A DNA stretch of 44,209 nt from Pseudomonadota bacterium (GCA_963205025.1 CAUJHO010000003.1:1-44209); one strand, 5' to 3'. Positions 22,849 through 32,697 are shown, counted from the stretch's first letter. Translations and numbers: made by a program. The notes: generated by a model from the letters alone, not told the origin.

Positions 22849-23256
22849 TCATCGCCGGAGGAAGACCGCGCGGGTCAGGCAGGAAAAGATCAGGCGGCCC
22901 GCCTCATCCAGCAGGTCCTGCTGGGCGATGATGACGCCGCGCTCATCGCCGACCGGATCCTTGCCCATGACGGTCATGCGTGCGCGCAGAAGCTCGCCCG
23001 CCGGAGGCGTGCGCGAAAATCGAAGCGCATCGACCGCCAGGGATTTCGACCGCGCCCAACGCTTGGCCGATTCGGTCTCGAGCTTGGACCAGTAGGCATA
23101 GACCAGGGCGTCCGGTGCGCCTTGCGAGGCCTCCCAGCCCGGTGCAAACCGGCGCGAGAAGTCGGCAACGGCGTCGGCATCGACCGCACAGGTGCCCAGG
23201 TTCACGACCTGGCCGACCTCAAGGTCATCGAAATGGACGAGGAATTCGTCGCTCAC
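22849..23256 (-). CDS. MaoC-like hot-dog dehydratase-family protein
   Basis: 135-residue single hot-dog domain of the MaoC type, a family of (R)-enoyl-CoA hydratases and relatives. The start FDDLEVGQVVNLGTCAVDAD, with ADAVADFSRRFAP, is the usual N-terminal strand-helix pattern. The canonical hydratase motif D-x4-H is not obvious: the corresponding segment reads FAPGWEASQGAPDALVYAYW. Catalysis is therefore uncertain and a thioester-binding or non-enoyl substrate role is possible. Its ATG overlaps the stop of the upstream MDR oxidoreductase gene (4 nt), so the two form an operon and may act in one acyl-CoA or enone pathway. Confidence 0.75.
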   Translation of the reverse strand: MSDEFLVHFDDLEVGQVVNLGTCAVDADAVADFSRRFAPGWEASQGAPDALVYAYWSKLETESAKRWARSKSLAVDALRFSRTPPAGELLRARMTVMGKDPVGDERGVIIAQQDLLDEAGRLIFSCLTRAVFLRR

Positions 23257-24266
23257 GGCTCCTCCGAGACTCGCACCAGCAGCTTGCCGTCATGCGCGCC
23301 GGTGAACAAGCGGTTCAGTGACTGGACCGCGCCTTCCAGCCCCTCATCGATGTGAACCCTCCACTTGACGCGGCCCTCGGCCAGCCACGGCCCCATCTCG
23401 GCGACCATCTCTCGCGCCCGAGACTGATAGTCGAGCACGAGGAAACCCTGGATCTTCAACCGATGCGTGATGATCCGCGCCAGGTTCGGCGGGCGCGGCG
23501 CGCTGGTGGCATTATAGGCCGAGATCATGCCGCAGACGGCGATGCGGCCATGCACCTTCATCCGGTTCCAGACGGAGTTCATGATGTCGCCGCCGACATT
23601 CTCGAAGTTCATCTCAATGCCATCGGGTGCCAGGCGATCCAGCGCCTCTCCCACCCGCTCGTTCTTGTAGTCGATGGCGGCATCGAAGCCGAGCTCATCG
23701 GTCAGCCAGGCGCACTTGGCCGGACCACCGGCGATGCCGATGACGCGGGCACCCTTCTGTTTGGCGACCTGGCCGGCGATGGAGCCGACCGCGCCCGCCG
23801 CCGCCGAAATCACCATCGTCTCGCCGGCCTGAGGCTGCAGGACATCGGCGACGCCGAAATAGGCGGTCAGGCCGGTCATCCCCAGCACCGACATATTGGC
23901 CGTCAGCGGCAGGCCCGGAAACTGATGGACCTTGCCCACCGCCGCATCCGAAACTGCCGCATAGTCGGCCCAGCCCCCGGCGGCGGTGGTCACCACATCG
24001 CCCACCGAAAAGCGGTCTGATCTTGACTGCTCGACCACGCCTAACGACAGGCCGCGCATCACCGAGCCCAGTTGCACCGGCGGCAGATAGCCCTCGGAAT
24101 CGTTCATCCAGGTGCGGTTGGTGGGGTCCAGCGACAGATAGACGGTGCGGATGAGGACCTCGCCGTCACCAAGGTCAGGCACCGTGGTTTCGACCAACTC
24201 CAGGTCGCCGTCCTTGAGATCTCCGACCGGCCGGGTCTTCAGAATCCACTGGCGATTTCGGGTCAT
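23253..24266 (-). CDS. NADP-dependent oxidoreductase, MDR family (CurA/leukotriene reductase-like)
   Basis: 337-residue medium-chain dehydrogenase/reductase of the zinc-free enone reductase type. The N-terminal domain contains YLSLDPTNRTWM, characteristic of the prostaglandin/leukotriene B4 reductase and CurA group. The nucleotide-binding motif is AAAGAVGSIAGQ, followed by IGIAGG. NYKNE-like IDYKNERV and MNFENVGGDIMN complete the signature, and zinc-binding cysteines are absent. Likely reduces alpha,beta-unsaturated carbonyls with NADPH. The ATG at 24266 has GGAG six bases upstream; the in-frame start at 24395 would run through the divergent promoter and was rejected. Confidence 0.9.
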   Translation of the reverse strand: MTRNRQWILKTRPVGDLKDGDLELVETTVPDLGDGEVLIRTVYLSLDPTNRTWMNDSEGYLPPVQLGSVMRGLSLGVVEQSRSDRFSVGDVVTTAAGGWADYAAVSDAAVGKVHQFPGLPLTANMSVLGMTGLTAYFGVADVLQPQAGETMVISAAAGAVGSIAGQVAKQKGARVIGIAGGPAKCAWLTDELGFDAAIDYKNERVGEALDRLAPDGIEMNFENVGGDIMNSVWNRMKVHGRIAVCGMISAYNATSAPRPPNLARIITHRLKIQGFLVLDYQSRAREMVAEMGPWLAEGRVKWRVHIDEGLEGAVQSLNRLFTGAHDGKLLVRVSEEP

Positions 24267-24351
24267 GGGCGGCTCCGTCCTATTTGCGACCCTATTGACC
24301 GCCAAAAGACCGGCTTGTCGAGCGCCCCCGGATAGGCTTTTGCATTCCGCC

Positions 24352-26514
24352 ATGCTGACCCGCCTTGCGGCCCTTCTGGTCGCCCTGATTGTCATGGTGC
24401 CGGCCCCCGCGAGCGCCCAGCCGGTACACGCCGGCCACCTGCAGGCTGAGCTGGTGCGCCAGACCCAATGGGCGGCCCCCGGTTCGACCGTCTATCTGGC
24501 GGTCGTTCAGGACATCGACCCGGACTGGCACACCTACTGGATCAATCCCGGCGACGTCGGCCAGGCCACCCATTTCGACTGGCGACCGGCCCCCGGCATC
24601 GAGGTGGGAACGCCGATCTGGCCGGTGCCGTCGCGCATCCTGACCGTGGCCGGTCAGGACCGCTTCTCCAGCTATGCCTATGAAGGCCGGGTGATCACGC
24701 CGGTCGCGGTGACGGTCCCCGCCTTCGTACGGCCGGGGACGTCGATCCCGATTCGCCTGACGGCCACCTTCTTCGTCTGTTCGGACACCCTGTGCATTCC
24801 CGAGACGGCCGAACTGGCGGTCGAACTTCCGATCCGCGACGGGCGGCCGGGGCTGGACCCGCGTTGGGGCGGGCAGATTGACCGCGCCCTGGCGACGGCC
24901 CCGCAAAGCTCCTCGATCGAAGGCTTCGTCTCGACGGCGGGCGGCGTCGTCAGTTTCGCCTTCATCGGGGATGAGTTGGAGGGGTTGGAGGCCGACGAAG
25001 CCTATTTCCTGCCGGATCGGCCGGGCGTCATCGACCAGGCGGCGGTCCAGCGGATCGAGCGGGGTCGGCGCGGCCTGATCCTGTCGGCCCCGGCGGCCCA
25101 GTCTCTGGTACCGCTGACGGGGCCTGTGGCCGGCATTCTGGTGACGCGGATCGGAGCCTGGCAGGTGGCGCTCCAGCCCGGCCCCCCGCCCGAAGGGTCC
25201 TACGGCCTGGGCTCGGCCCCGCCGGCACCGCTGAACGGCGATCTGGGCGGCTCCACACCGGACATCGGCCTGATCCAGGCCATGGTCTGGGCCTTTCTCG
25301 GCGGCCTGATCCTCAACATCATGCCCTGCGTCTTTCCCGTCCTGTCGATGAAGGCCGCGTCGCTGGCGGCCTCGGCGGCCGATCCGGCCAGGGCGCGGGC
25401 CGACGGCCTCGCCTTCCTGATGGGGGTGATGGTGACCTTTCTGGGTCTGGCCGGCCTGTTGCTAATCTTGAGGGCTGGCGGCGAGGCCATCGGCTGGGGC
25501 TTTCAGCTCCAGTCACCAGTCGTGGTCGCGGGCCTGGGCCTGATCATGCTGGGGGCGGGGCTCAATCTGTCCGGCGTCTTCCACGCCGGGACCTCGGCCC
25601 AGGCCCTGGCAACCGAGACGGGAGCCCGGCTGGACTCCCCGCACGGCCCCCTCGGCCCCCAGGTCCGATCCGCCCTCACCGGCGTCCTGGCCGTCGCCGT
25701 CGCCGCCCCCTGTACCGCGCCCTTCATGGCGGCGGCCCTGGGGTTTGCTGCAACCCAGGCCACGCTCACCGCCCTGACGATCTTTGCCGCGCTCGGCCTG
25801 GGGTTCGCCCTGCCCTATGTGCTGATCAGCGCCTCGCCGGCGCTCCTGCGGGCCTTGCCCAAGCCGGGGCCGTGGCTGGGCCGGACCAAGGCGATCCTGG
25901 CCCTGCCGATGTATGGCGCGGCCTTGTGGCTGGCGTGGGTCTTCTGGCGGCAGGCCGGAGCCCAGCCGACCCTGATCCTGGCGGGATCGGTCCTGGCGTT
26001 CATGGCGGCCCTGTGGCTGTTCGGTCGGCGTCAGATCGCCCGGGCCGAAAACTGGCGCCAGCCGCCTGGCCGGGCCGCCATCCTCGTCCTGATCCTGGCG
26101 GCGGCCGCCGGCCTGGCCTGGGCCGCGACCGCCCCGCGCACCCCACCGGAAACCGGATCACACCTGGCGTCGAAACCCTGGTCGGCCGACCGGCTGGCGG
26201 CCCTTCGCGGCGAGGGCCGGCCGGTGCTGGTCAACTTCACCGCTGACTGGTGCCTGAGCTGCAAGACCAATGAGGCCACGGCCCTGTCATCGCGACGCGT
26301 CGCCAGGGCGCTGGAGCGGGCCGAGGCCGTCTATCTGGTGGCCGACTGGACCCGGCGCGATGCGGCGATTGCAGTCGAACTGGCGCGCCACGGACGCTCA
26401 GGCGTGCCGCTCTATCTGGTCTATCCGGCCGACGGCGGTGAACCGGAGGTGCTGCCCCAGCTTCTGACCGAGGGGCGAGTGGTAGCCTCGCTGGAGAACG
26501 CCGCCCGACGTTAG
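24352..26514 (+). CDS. Protein-disulfide reductase, DsbD/ScsB type
   Basis: 720-residue transmembrane electron shuttle carrying reducing power from cytoplasmic thioredoxin to periplasmic thiol proteins. It has a signal peptide and an N-terminal periplasmic domain with the pair Cys143/Cys148 (CSDTLC, followed by IP). Next comes an eight-helix membrane core with catalytic Cys326 (NIMPCVFPVLSMKA) and Cys454 (APCTAPFMAAA), then a C-terminal thioredoxin domain with CLSC (Cys634, Cys637; ADWCLSCKTNE). The large N-terminal domain and CSDxxC pair favour the ScsB-like subgroup over classical DsbD. The ATG at 24352 was chosen because the signal peptide begins there. No scsC/scsD partner lies in the window. 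Its stop overlaps the convergent small gene. Confidence 0.9.
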   Translation: MLTRLAALLVALIVMVPAPASAQPVHAGHLQAELVRQTQWAAPGSTVYLAVVQDIDPDWHTYWINPGDVGQATHFDWRPAPGIEVGTPIWPVPSRILTVAGQDRFSSYAYEGRVITPVAVTVPAFVRPGTSIPIRLTATFFVCSDTLCIPETAELAVELPIRDGRPGLDPRWGGQIDRALATAPQSSSIEGFVSTAGGVVSFAFIGDELEGLEADEAYFLPDRPGVIDQAAVQRIERGRRGLILSAPAAQSLVPLTGPVAGILVTRIGAWQVALQPGPPPEGSYGLGSAPPAPLNGDLGGSTPDIGLIQAMVWAFLGGLILNIMPCVFPVLSMKAASLAASAADPARARADGLAFLMGVMVTFLGLAGLLLILRAGGEAIGWGFQLQSPVVVAGLGLIMLGAGLNLSGVFHAGTSAQALATETGARLDSPHGPLGPQVRSALTGVLAVAVAAPCTAPFMAAALGFAATQATLTALTIFAALGLGFALPYVLISASPALLRALPKPGPWLGRTKAILALPMYGAALWLAWVFWRQAGAQPTLILAGSVLAFMAALWLFGRRQIARAENWRQPPGRAAILVLILAAAAGLAWAATAPRTPPETGSHLASKPWSADRLAALRGEGRPVLVNFTADWCLSCKTNEATALSSRRVARALERAEAVYLVADWTRRDAAIAVELARHGRSGVPLYLVYPADGGEPEVLPQLLTEGRVVASLENAARR

Positions 26515-26984
26515 TGCGGCGGCTCGCCCGTCTGGGGGGCCGGCGGAGCCACGATCACGGCGATATTGTCATTCAGCAGATAGCCGAGCTCGGCCAGGGC
26601 ATCGCCACGGGTAGCGGGCGTGGTGGCGGCGGCGACATCCTCGACGCGGCGCGGCAGGTCTTCGGACAGCCCGCGAAGGATGCACCTCAGATCGCCATCG
26701 GTACCCCGCGCACGCAGGTCCAGATGCCCGGCCATGTCGCGCTCGGACAGCTGGGTCGCGGCCTCGCGGAAGGCCACGAAGTCAGGCCGCCCGGCAAAGC
26801 CGGAATCCTGGGCGGCATCCGAGGTGATCCAGCCCTCGACCACGGCCTTCAGGGCCTGGGACCGGGAGATGATGTCCGCATACATCGGCTCTTGCGCCAG
26901 GGCATTTGGCGGGACGACGGGTGGGGCGGTAACGGCAGGGTCGCTCATCAGAAGGATGGCGGCGACGGCAAGACCACAGGACAT
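26511..26984 (-). CDS. Hypothetical secreted protein
   Basis: 157-residue protein with a weak N-terminal signal (MSCGLAVAAILLMSDPAVTAPP) and no recognised domain. The mature part is mostly helical by composition; the block LRARGTDGDLRCILRGLSEDLP holds its only mature cysteine. The ATG at 26984 has AAGGAG seven bases upstream, which supports expression. It is convergent with the DsbD-type gene (4-nt overlap) and divergent from pgi. A role in the envelope is possible but not shown. Confidence 0.65.
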   Translation of the reverse strand: MSCGLAVAAILLMSDPAVTAPPVVPPNALAQEPMYADIISRSQALKAVVEGWITSDAAQDSGFAGRPDFVAFREAATQLSERDMAGHLDLRARGTDGDLRCILRGLSEDLPRRVEDVAAATTPATRGDALAELGYLLNDNIAVIVAPPAPQTGEPPH

Positions 26985-27052
26985 GAGCGTCTCCTTGCGC
27001 TAGGAGGTCGGTTAAGACCTGCGCCTGAAACGGTTAACGAGACCTTGATTTC

Positions 27053-28663
27053 ATGAGCCTTGACGCCGCCCGCGACCGTTTGACCCGCCTCGCAGAGCGC
27101 GACGCCACAGGCGCGATTCGGCGACGATTCGAGGCCGAGCCGGACCGGCTGGACCGGCTGACGCTGGAGGCGGCGGGGCTCTATCTGGACCTATCCAAAC
27201 AGAGCTGGAGCCTGGAGGGTTTTGAGGCCGCGCTGGAGCTGGCCCGCGCCGCCGGCGTCCAAGCCTCGCGCGACCGCATGTTGGCCGGCGAGGCCATCAA
27301 TGTCTCGGAAGGCCGGGCCGTGCTGCATGCGGCCTTGCGGGCAGAGGACGGGGCCGGCTTTCAGGCCCAGGGCACGCCCGTGTCCGGTGAGGTGGAAACC
27401 GCACGCGCGGCGATGAAGGCTCTGGCCGATGGGGTTCGAGACGGGACCCGAACGGCGGCCGACGGGGGCGCGATCACGACCATCATCCATATCGGCATCG
27501 GCGGCTCGGACCTGGGGCCGCGCATGGTCTGGGCGGCGCTGAAGCCGCTCGATCCACCCATTGAGCTGAGGTTCGTGTCCAATATCGACGGCTCGGACCT
27601 GGCCGAGGCTCTGAACGGACTGGACCCGGCCCGGACCCTGGTCATCGTCGTCTCCAAGACGTTCACCACCCTGGAAACGCTCGCCAATGCCGAACGGGCG
27701 CGGGACTGGTTGAGGGCGGCGGTCGGCGACGCCGGCTTGCCCGCGCATCTGATCGGGGTCTCGGCGGCACCGGACAAGGCGACGGCCTTCGGCTGTGGCG
27801 AGGTCCTGGGCTTTGCCGACTGGGTCGGCGGACGGTTTTCCCTGTGGTCGGCGGTTGGCACCAGCCTGGCCATCGGCCTGGGCTGGGGTGCGTTTGAACG
27901 CCTGTTGTCCGGGTCGCGCGCCATGGACCGGCATTTCCAGACAGCGCAACTGGACCGCAATGCGCCGGTCCTGATGGCCCTGGCCGAGGTCTTCAATGTC
28001 GCGGCCGGGCGCGCCGCCCGGTCGGTCGTGCCCTATTCGCATCGACTGAGGCTATTGCCCTCCTTCCTCCAGCAGCTGGAGATGGAATCCAACGGCAAGC
28101 AGGTCGGCAAGGACGGTCGCGCGGTGGCCGGAGCGACCTGTCCGGTCGTGTTCGGAGAGCCCGGCACCAATGCCCAGCACGCCTATTTCCAGCTGCTGCA
28201 CCAGGGCTCGGCCGTCATTCCGGTCGATTTCATCGTGGTCGCCCGCAATCCCGAGGGCGAAACCACCCAGGTCGCGCTGAACGCCAACGCCCTGGCCCAG
28301 GCCGAGGCCCTGATGGTCGGCAAGTCTGAGGCCGAGGCCAGGGCCGATCTGATCGCCTCGGGCCTGTCGGAAGCCGACGCCGACATCCTGGCTCCGCAGA
28401 GGGCGTTTCCGGGCGACCGGCCGTCATCGATGATCGTGCTGGAGGCCCTGACCCCCGAGAGTCTGGGGGCCTTAATCGCGCTCTTTGAACACAAGACCTT
28501 CGTTGAGGGCGTGATCTGGGGTCTGAACAGCTTTGATCAGTGGGGCGTCGAGCTGGGCAAGGTCCTGGCCAGGACCATAGGCGCCGAATTGGAAAGCGGC
28601 GGCGGCGGATCACATGATCCCTCCACCGCCGCCCTGATCGACCGTCTGAAGGCCGGTTCGTGA
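27053..28663 (+). CDS. pgi: Glucose-6-phosphate isomerase
   Basis: 536-residue cytosolic enzyme interconverting glucose-6-phosphate and fructose-6-phosphate. Family motifs occur in order: IGIGGSDLGPRMV (substrate phosphate region), VSKTFTTLET, GGRFSLWSAVGTSLAIGLG, the glutamate-containing MESNGKQ, GEPGTNAQHAYFQLLHQG (catalytic His) and NSFDQWGVELGK (catalytic Lys) near the C-terminus. The length is that of the standard bacterial enzyme. It is a monocistronic-looking gene; its stop codon is one base from the end of the convergent DUF2141 gene, with no visible terminator between them. Confidence 0.97.
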   Translation: MSLDAARDRLTRLAERDATGAIRRRFEAEPDRLDRLTLEAAGLYLDLSKQSWSLEGFEAALELARAAGVQASRDRMLAGEAINVSEGRAVLHAALRAEDGAGFQAQGTPVSGEVETARAAMKALADGVRDGTRTAADGGAITTIIHIGIGGSDLGPRMVWAALKPLDPPIELRFVSNIDGSDLAEALNGLDPARTLVIVVSKTFTTLETLANAERARDWLRAAVGDAGLPAHLIGVSAAPDKATAFGCGEVLGFADWVGGRFSLWSAVGTSLAIGLGWGAFERLLSGSRAMDRHFQTAQLDRNAPVLMALAEVFNVAAGRAARSVVPYSHRLRLLPSFLQQLEMESNGKQVGKDGRAVAGATCPVVFGEPGTNAQHAYFQLLHQGSAVIPVDFIVVARNPEGETTQVALNANALAQAEALMVGKSEAEARADLIASGLSEADADILAPQRAFPGDRPSSMIVLEALTPESLGALIALFEHKTFVEGVIWGLNSFDQWGVELGKVLARTIGAELESGGGGSHDPSTAALIDRLKAGS

Positions 28664-28664
28664 G

Positions 28665-29111
28665 CTACTGGCCGGGGATGCGACCGTCCCAGTAGAACAT
28701 CGGCTCGGTCAGGGCCGCTCCAGCGGCCGGGATCGCGACCTTGACCTGGGCGAAGGTCGGCGGACCGCGCAGCTCGGCACCGTGGCTCATCGCCCAGCCC
28801 TCGGTCGGGATGCCGATCTCGGACACCTGCATCTGGCCGTCGCCGTTCTGGTCGTGGAGGACCGAGACGGCATAGTCGCCCGCCGGCACATCACGGAAGG
28901 TGACGGTGGTCGTTCCGGCTGTCGGGTTCTGGACGATCTCGCCCAGGCCCGTAGGTTGCATGAACTGCTCGCGGGTCTGCAGCGAGATCAGCAGCTGTCC
29001 GCCGCGCGCCTGAACGCCCGTCAGGGTGACGGTCACATCGCCCGCCTGGGCCGCGCCGGCCCCGACCAGAGCCATCAAAAGGGCCCCCAGGGCCACCCAC
29101 TTGGTTTTCAT
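28665..29111 (-). CDS. Secreted DUF2141 domain protein
   Basis: 148-residue exported protein (signal peptide ending AQA-G). The mature part matches DUF2141: VTVTLTGVQARGGQLLISL at the start, TVTFRDVPAGDYAVSVLHDQ (the D-V-P-x-G-x-Y-A-V-x-V-x-H-D pattern), NGDGQMQ, and GIPTEGWAMSH. It probably forms a beta-sandwich of unknown role in the periplasm. The ATG at 29111 has a good GGAAGGAG site; the in-frame start at 29177 is upstream of the signal. A palindrome at 29147-29163 lies 36 bp upstream and suggests repressor control. Confidence 0.85.
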   Translation of the reverse strand: MKTKWVALGALLMALVGAGAAQAGDVTVTLTGVQARGGQLLISLQTREQFMQPTGLGEIVQNPTAGTTTVTFRDVPAGDYAVSVLHDQNGDGQMQVSEIGIPTEGWAMSHGAELRGPPTFAQVKVAIPAAGAALTEPMFYWDGRIPGQ

Positions 29112-29146
29112 CGCCGATCTCCTTCCTGCTTTAATGACGATGAAGC

Positions 29147-29163
29147 ACTTTATGTTGCAAAGT
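29147..29163. promoter_or_regulatory. Possible operator upstream of the DUF2141 gene
   Basis: ACTTT-atgttgc-AAAGT, a 5-7-5 inverted repeat (GCACTTT/GTACTTT when extended, 6 of 7 paired), lies in an AT-rich patch of the divergent DUF2141/xseB intergenic region. Such AT-rich dyads are typical repressor sites. No regulator gene is adjacent. Confidence 0.4.
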
Positions 29164-29236
29164 ACATGGCGCGTCAATGGTGATCTGTCGCGGCTGCCCG
29201 TTGCTCTCCTGACGGGGGAACTCTAGGGTCCGCGCC

Positions 29237-29497
29237 ATGACCAACATCAAAGCCGATCCGACCCAGAGCGTGGCCGACCTTTCGTTTGAGGCGGCGCTGA
29301 AGGAACTCGAATCCATCGTCGACCGGCTCGAGCACGGCGAGGCCCCGCTGGAGGAGGCCATCGACCTGTATCAGCGCGGCGCGGCGCTGAAGGCCCACTG
29401 TCAGGCCCGGCTGGAGGCCGCGCGCCTGCGCGTCGAGCAGATCGTCGTCGGCCAGGATGGAACGGCCGGCCGGGCCGAGCCGGCTGACTTCAAATGA
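29237..29497 (+). CDS. xseB: Exodeoxyribonuclease VII small subunit
   Basis: 86-residue subunit of exonuclease VII, which degrades single-stranded DNA together with XseA (not in this window). The family core is unmistakable: LSFEAALKELESIVDRLEHG, then EAPLEEAIDLYQRGAALKAH and CQARLEAARLRVEQI. It is the first gene of an operon with csaA, ispA and dxs; pairing of xseB with ispA-dxs is widespread in proteobacteria. The stop overlaps the next start (ATGA). Confidence 0.95.
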   Translation: MTNIKADPTQSVADLSFEAALKELESIVDRLEHGEAPLEEAIDLYQRGAALKAHCQARLEAARLRVEQIVVGQDGTAGRAEPADFK

Positions 29498-29847
29498 GTG
29501 ACCGGGCGACCCCCACCATCGGTTTCGACGACTTCATGAAGGTCGATGTGCGGCTGGGCGTCATCGTCGAGGCCGAGACCTTTCCCGAGGCCCGCAAGCC
29601 GGCCTTCAAGCTCAGGATCGATTTCGGCCCCCAGATCGGTGTGAAGCGGTCCTCGGCCCAGATCACCGAACACTACACACTGGATCAGTTGGTCGGACGC
29701 AAGGTGGCCGCGGTGGTGAATTTCCCACCGCGCCAGATCGGCCCGGTGATGTCGGAGGTGCTGACGCTCGGCTTCCCGGATGAGGCCGGCAAGGTCGTGC
29801 TGGTCGGTGTCGATCGTGACGCCCCCATCGGCGGGAGACTCTTTTGA
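29494..29847 (+). CDS. csaA: CsaA-like tRNA-binding-domain protein
   Basis: 117-residue protein consisting of one OB-fold tRNA-binding domain of the CsaA/YgjH type: [61 protein letters not shown] and [11 protein letters not shown]. CsaA has been described as an export-related chaperone that binds tRNA in vitro; its physiological role is uncertain. It is inserted between xseB and ispA with overlapping codons on both sides (ATGA, TTGA), so it is co-translated with the isoprenoid genes. Confidence 0.9.
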   Translation: MSDRATPTIGFDDFMKVDVRLGVIVEAETFPEARKPAFKLRIDFGPQIGVKRSSAQITEHYTLDQLVGRKVAAVVNFPPRQIGPVMSEVLTLGFPDEAGKVVLVGVDRDAPIGGRLF

Positions 29848-30743
29848 GCGCAGACACCCTCCTTCCCAGTGCGGCGGGACGCCTGGCTGAGGCGGCCGAC
29901 CTGGTCACCGTGGCCCTGGACGAACTGTTGCCGCGGGCTGACGGGCCGGAGGCCCGGGTGGTGGAGGCCATGCGTTACGCCGCCCTCGGGCCGGGCAAAC
30001 GTATCCGGCCCTTTTTCGCGCTTGAGGCGGCCCGGCTGTTCGACGTCGATGAGCGGGCGGTGCTGCGGGCGGCCTGTGCGCTGGAGTGTATCCATACCTA
30101 CAGCCTGATCCACGACGACCTGCCGGCCATGGACGACGACGACCTGCGGCGCGGGCGGCCGACCCTGCACATTGCCTATGATGAGGCCACCGCCATCCTC
30201 GCCGGCGACGCCCTTCAGGCCTTTGCCTTCGAGATCCTGGCCCACCCCGACACCCATGACGACCCCGATGTCCGGGCCGAGCTGGTCGTGCGCCTGGCCC
30301 ATGCCTCGGGGGCCCAGGGCATGGTCGGCGGTCAGATGATCGACCTTCTGGGCCTGGACGAAGACCTCGGCCAGGTGGCGCGGATGCAGCGCATGAAGAC
30401 CGGGGCGCTGGTCTGTTATGCCTTTGAAATCCCAGCGGTCATCGCCGGGGCCCGAGATGCCGAGCGCCATGCCCTGATCGGGTTCGCCCAGGACCTCGGC
30501 CTCGTCTATCAGATCACCGACGACCTGCTGGACGTCGAGGGCGACCCGGCCCGCCTGGGCAAGGCCGTCGGCAAGGATGCCGGACGCGGCAAGGCCAATT
30601 TCGTGACGCTTCTGGGTGTCGAGGCCGCGCGAGATCGGGTGCGGCATCTGACCGACCAGGCCAAGGCCCGGCTGGAGATTTTTGGCCCGCGTGCGGAATC
30701 CCTGAAGGCCAGCCTGGATTTCGTGCTAGATCGTCAGGCTTGA
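29844..30743 (+). CDS. ispA: Farnesyl diphosphate synthase (polyprenyl synthetase)
   Basis: 299-residue prenyltransferase condensing DMAPP/GPP with IPP to farnesyl diphosphate. The first Asp-rich motif is [10 protein letters not shown] (residues 91-100, with the bacterial-type two extra residues); the second is DDLLD (226-230). [12 protein letters not shown] and [12 protein letters not shown] are also typical. The start is TTG at 29844 overlapping the csaA stop, with GGGAG six bases upstream. It works together with Dxs, encoded next, in MEP-pathway isoprenoid supply for quinones and undecaprenol. Confidence 0.93.
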   Translation: MSADTLLPSAAGRLAEAADLVTVALDELLPRADGPEARVVEAMRYAALGPGKRIRPFFALEAARLFDVDERAVLRAACALECIHTYSLIHDDLPAMDDDDLRRGRPTLHIAYDEATAILAGDALQAFAFEILAHPDTHDDPDVRAELVVRLAHASGAQGMVGGQMIDLLGLDEDLGQVARMQRMKTGALVCYAFEIPAVIAGARDAERHALIGFAQDLGLVYQITDDLLDVEGDPARLGKAVGKDAGRGKANFVTLLGVEAARDRVRHLTDQAKARLEIFGPRAESLKASLDFVLDRQA

Positions 30744-30777
30744 CGCCGTCTCATCAGGCGGCCCTAGCCTCAAGACC

Positions 30778-32685
30778 ATGCCTGATACGCCTCTTCTGGA
30801 CACCGTCACCTGGCCCGCCGACACACGCGGCCTGTCAATTCCGCAACTCAGCCAGCTGGCCGACGAACTTCGCTCCGAGGTCATCGACGCCGTATCGGTG
30901 ACCGGCGGGCATCTGGGTTCGGCCCTGGGGGTCATCGAGCTGACGGTGGCCCTGCACCATGTGTTTAGGACCCCGGACGACATCCTGATCTGGGACGTTG
31001 GCCATCAGGCCTATCCGCACAAGGTCCTGACCGGGCGGCGCGACCGCATTCGCACCCTGCGTCAGGGCGGCGGCCTGTCGGGCTTCACCAAACGCGCCGA
31101 GAGCGACTACGACCCCTTCGGCGCGGCCCATGCGGCCACCTCGATCTCGGCGGCGCTGGGTTTCTGCGTCGCCCGTGACAAGGCCCGGACCAACGACAAG
31201 GTCGTGGCCGTCATCGGCGACGGCTCCATGTCGGCCGGCATGGCCTATGAGGCCATGAACAACGCCGCCGAAACTACCGGCCAGTTGATGGTGATCCTGA
31301 ACGACAACGACATGTCCATCGCGCCACCGGTCGGGGGCATGAGCGCCTATCTGGCCGGGCTGGTCTCGGGTGGGACCTATCGCTCGATGCGCAAGGTCGG
31401 CAAGAAGGTCGCCGGCGTCCTGCCCGAGCCGCTCCAGAAAGCCGCGCGCAAGGCTGAGGAATACGCCCGCGGCATGGTCACCGGGGGCACCTTCTTTGAA
31501 GAGCTGGGCTTCTACTATGTCGGTCCGGTCGACGGCCACGACATGGAGGCCCTGGTCCCGATCCTGAAGAACGCTGCCGACATCACCGACCGACCGGTGC
31601 TGGTCCATGTCGTGACGAAAAAGGGCAAGGGCTATGGCCCGGCCGAGAACTCGGCCGACAAGTACCACGGCGTCGTCAAGTTCGACGTCGTCTCCGGGGC
31701 CCAGCACAAGGCCCCCTCCAATGCGCCCAGCTATACCAAGGTGTTCGGCACCGAACTGGTCAAGCACGCGCGTCTCGACACCAAGATTGTCGCCGTCACC
31801 GCCGCCATGCCGTCAGGCACGGGGCTGGACCTGTTCGGCCAGGCGTTTCCAGACCGCACCTATGACGTCGGCATCGCCGAACAGCACGCCGTCACCTTTG
31901 CCGCCGGCCTGGCGGCGGGAGGCCTCAAGCCGGTCTGCGCCATCTATTCGACCTTCCTTCAGCGCGGCTACGACCAGGTCGTCCACGATGTGGCGATCCA
32001 GTCCCTGCCGGTGCGCTTCGCCATCGACCGGGCCGGACTGGTCGGCGCCGATGGCTGCACCCACGCCGGCACCTTCGACATCGGCTATCTGGGGGCCCTG
32101 CCCGGCATGGTGCTGATGGCCGCTGCCGACGAGGCCGAGCTGGCGGCGATGATCTCGACCAGCCTGGCCATCGACGACCGGCCCTCGGCCTTCCGCTATC
32201 CGCGTGGCGACGGCGAGGGCGTCGAGATTCCCGAACTGGCGGCTCCGCTCGAGATCGGCCGGGGCCGGATCGTGCGCGAAGGCACGACCGTCGCCCTGCT
32301 CAGCCTGGGTACGCGCCTGGCCGAAACGCTCAAGGCCGCCGATCTGCTGGCCGCGCGTGGCATCTCGACGACGGTGGCAGACGCCCGCTTCGCCAAGCCG
32401 CTCGACGAGGAGATGATCCTGCGCCTGGCCCGCGAACACGAGGCCCTGATCACGATTGAAGAGGGGTCCATCGGCGGCTTTGGGGCCTTTGTCCTGCATC
32501 TGCTGGCCGACAAGGGCGCGCTGGACCGGGGCCTGAAGGTCCGCACCCTGACACTGCCGGACATCTTCCAGGACCACGACAAGCCCGAGGCCATGTATGC
32601 CCTGGCCGGCCTCAATGCCGAGGGTATCGCCGCCAGCGCCCTGACGGCCCTCGGCGTCGAGGCCGAACGGGCGGTCCGCGCCTAG
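30778..32685 (+). CDS. dxs: 1-deoxy-D-xylulose-5-phosphate synthase
   Basis: 635-residue thiamine diphosphate enzyme condensing pyruvate and glyceraldehyde-3-phosphate, the entry step of the MEP isoprenoid pathway. The ThDP motif [17 protein letters not shown] ending in [14 protein letters not shown] is intact. The N-terminal substrate block [17 protein letters not shown], the catalytic-Glu segment [14 protein letters not shown] and [19 protein letters not shown] are also present. It follows ispA by 34 bp in the xseB-csaA-ispA-dxs operon. It is followed by a long hairpin that faces the convergent ileS gene. Confidence 0.97.
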   Translation: MPDTPLLDTVTWPADTRGLSIPQLSQLADELRSEVIDAVSVTGGHLGSALGVIELTVALHHVFRTPDDILIWDVGHQAYPHKVLTGRRDRIRTLRQGGGLSGFTKRAESDYDPFGAAHAATSISAALGFCVARDKARTNDKVVAVIGDGSMSAGMAYEAMNNAAETTGQLMVILNDNDMSIAPPVGGMSAYLAGLVSGGTYRSMRKVGKKVAGVLPEPLQKAARKAEEYARGMVTGGTFFEELGFYYVGPVDGHDMEALVPILKNAADITDRPVLVHVVTKKGKGYGPAENSADKYHGVVKFDVVSGAQHKAPSNAPSYTKVFGTELVKHARLDTKIVAVTAAMPSGTGLDLFGQAFPDRTYDVGIAEQHAVTFAAGLAAGGLKPVCAIYSTFLQRGYDQVVHDVAIQSLPVRFAIDRAGLVGADGCTHAGTFDIGYLGALPGMVLMAAADEAELAAMISTSLAIDDRPSAFRYPRGDGEGVEIPELAAPLEIGRGRIVREGTTVALLSLGTRLAETLKAADLLAARGISTTVADARFAKPLDEEMILRLAREHEALITIEEGSIGGFGAFVLHLLADKGALDRGLKVRTLTLPDIFQDHDKPEAMYALAGLNAEGIAASALTALGVEAERAVRA

Positions 32686-32697
32686 TCATTCGAGATC

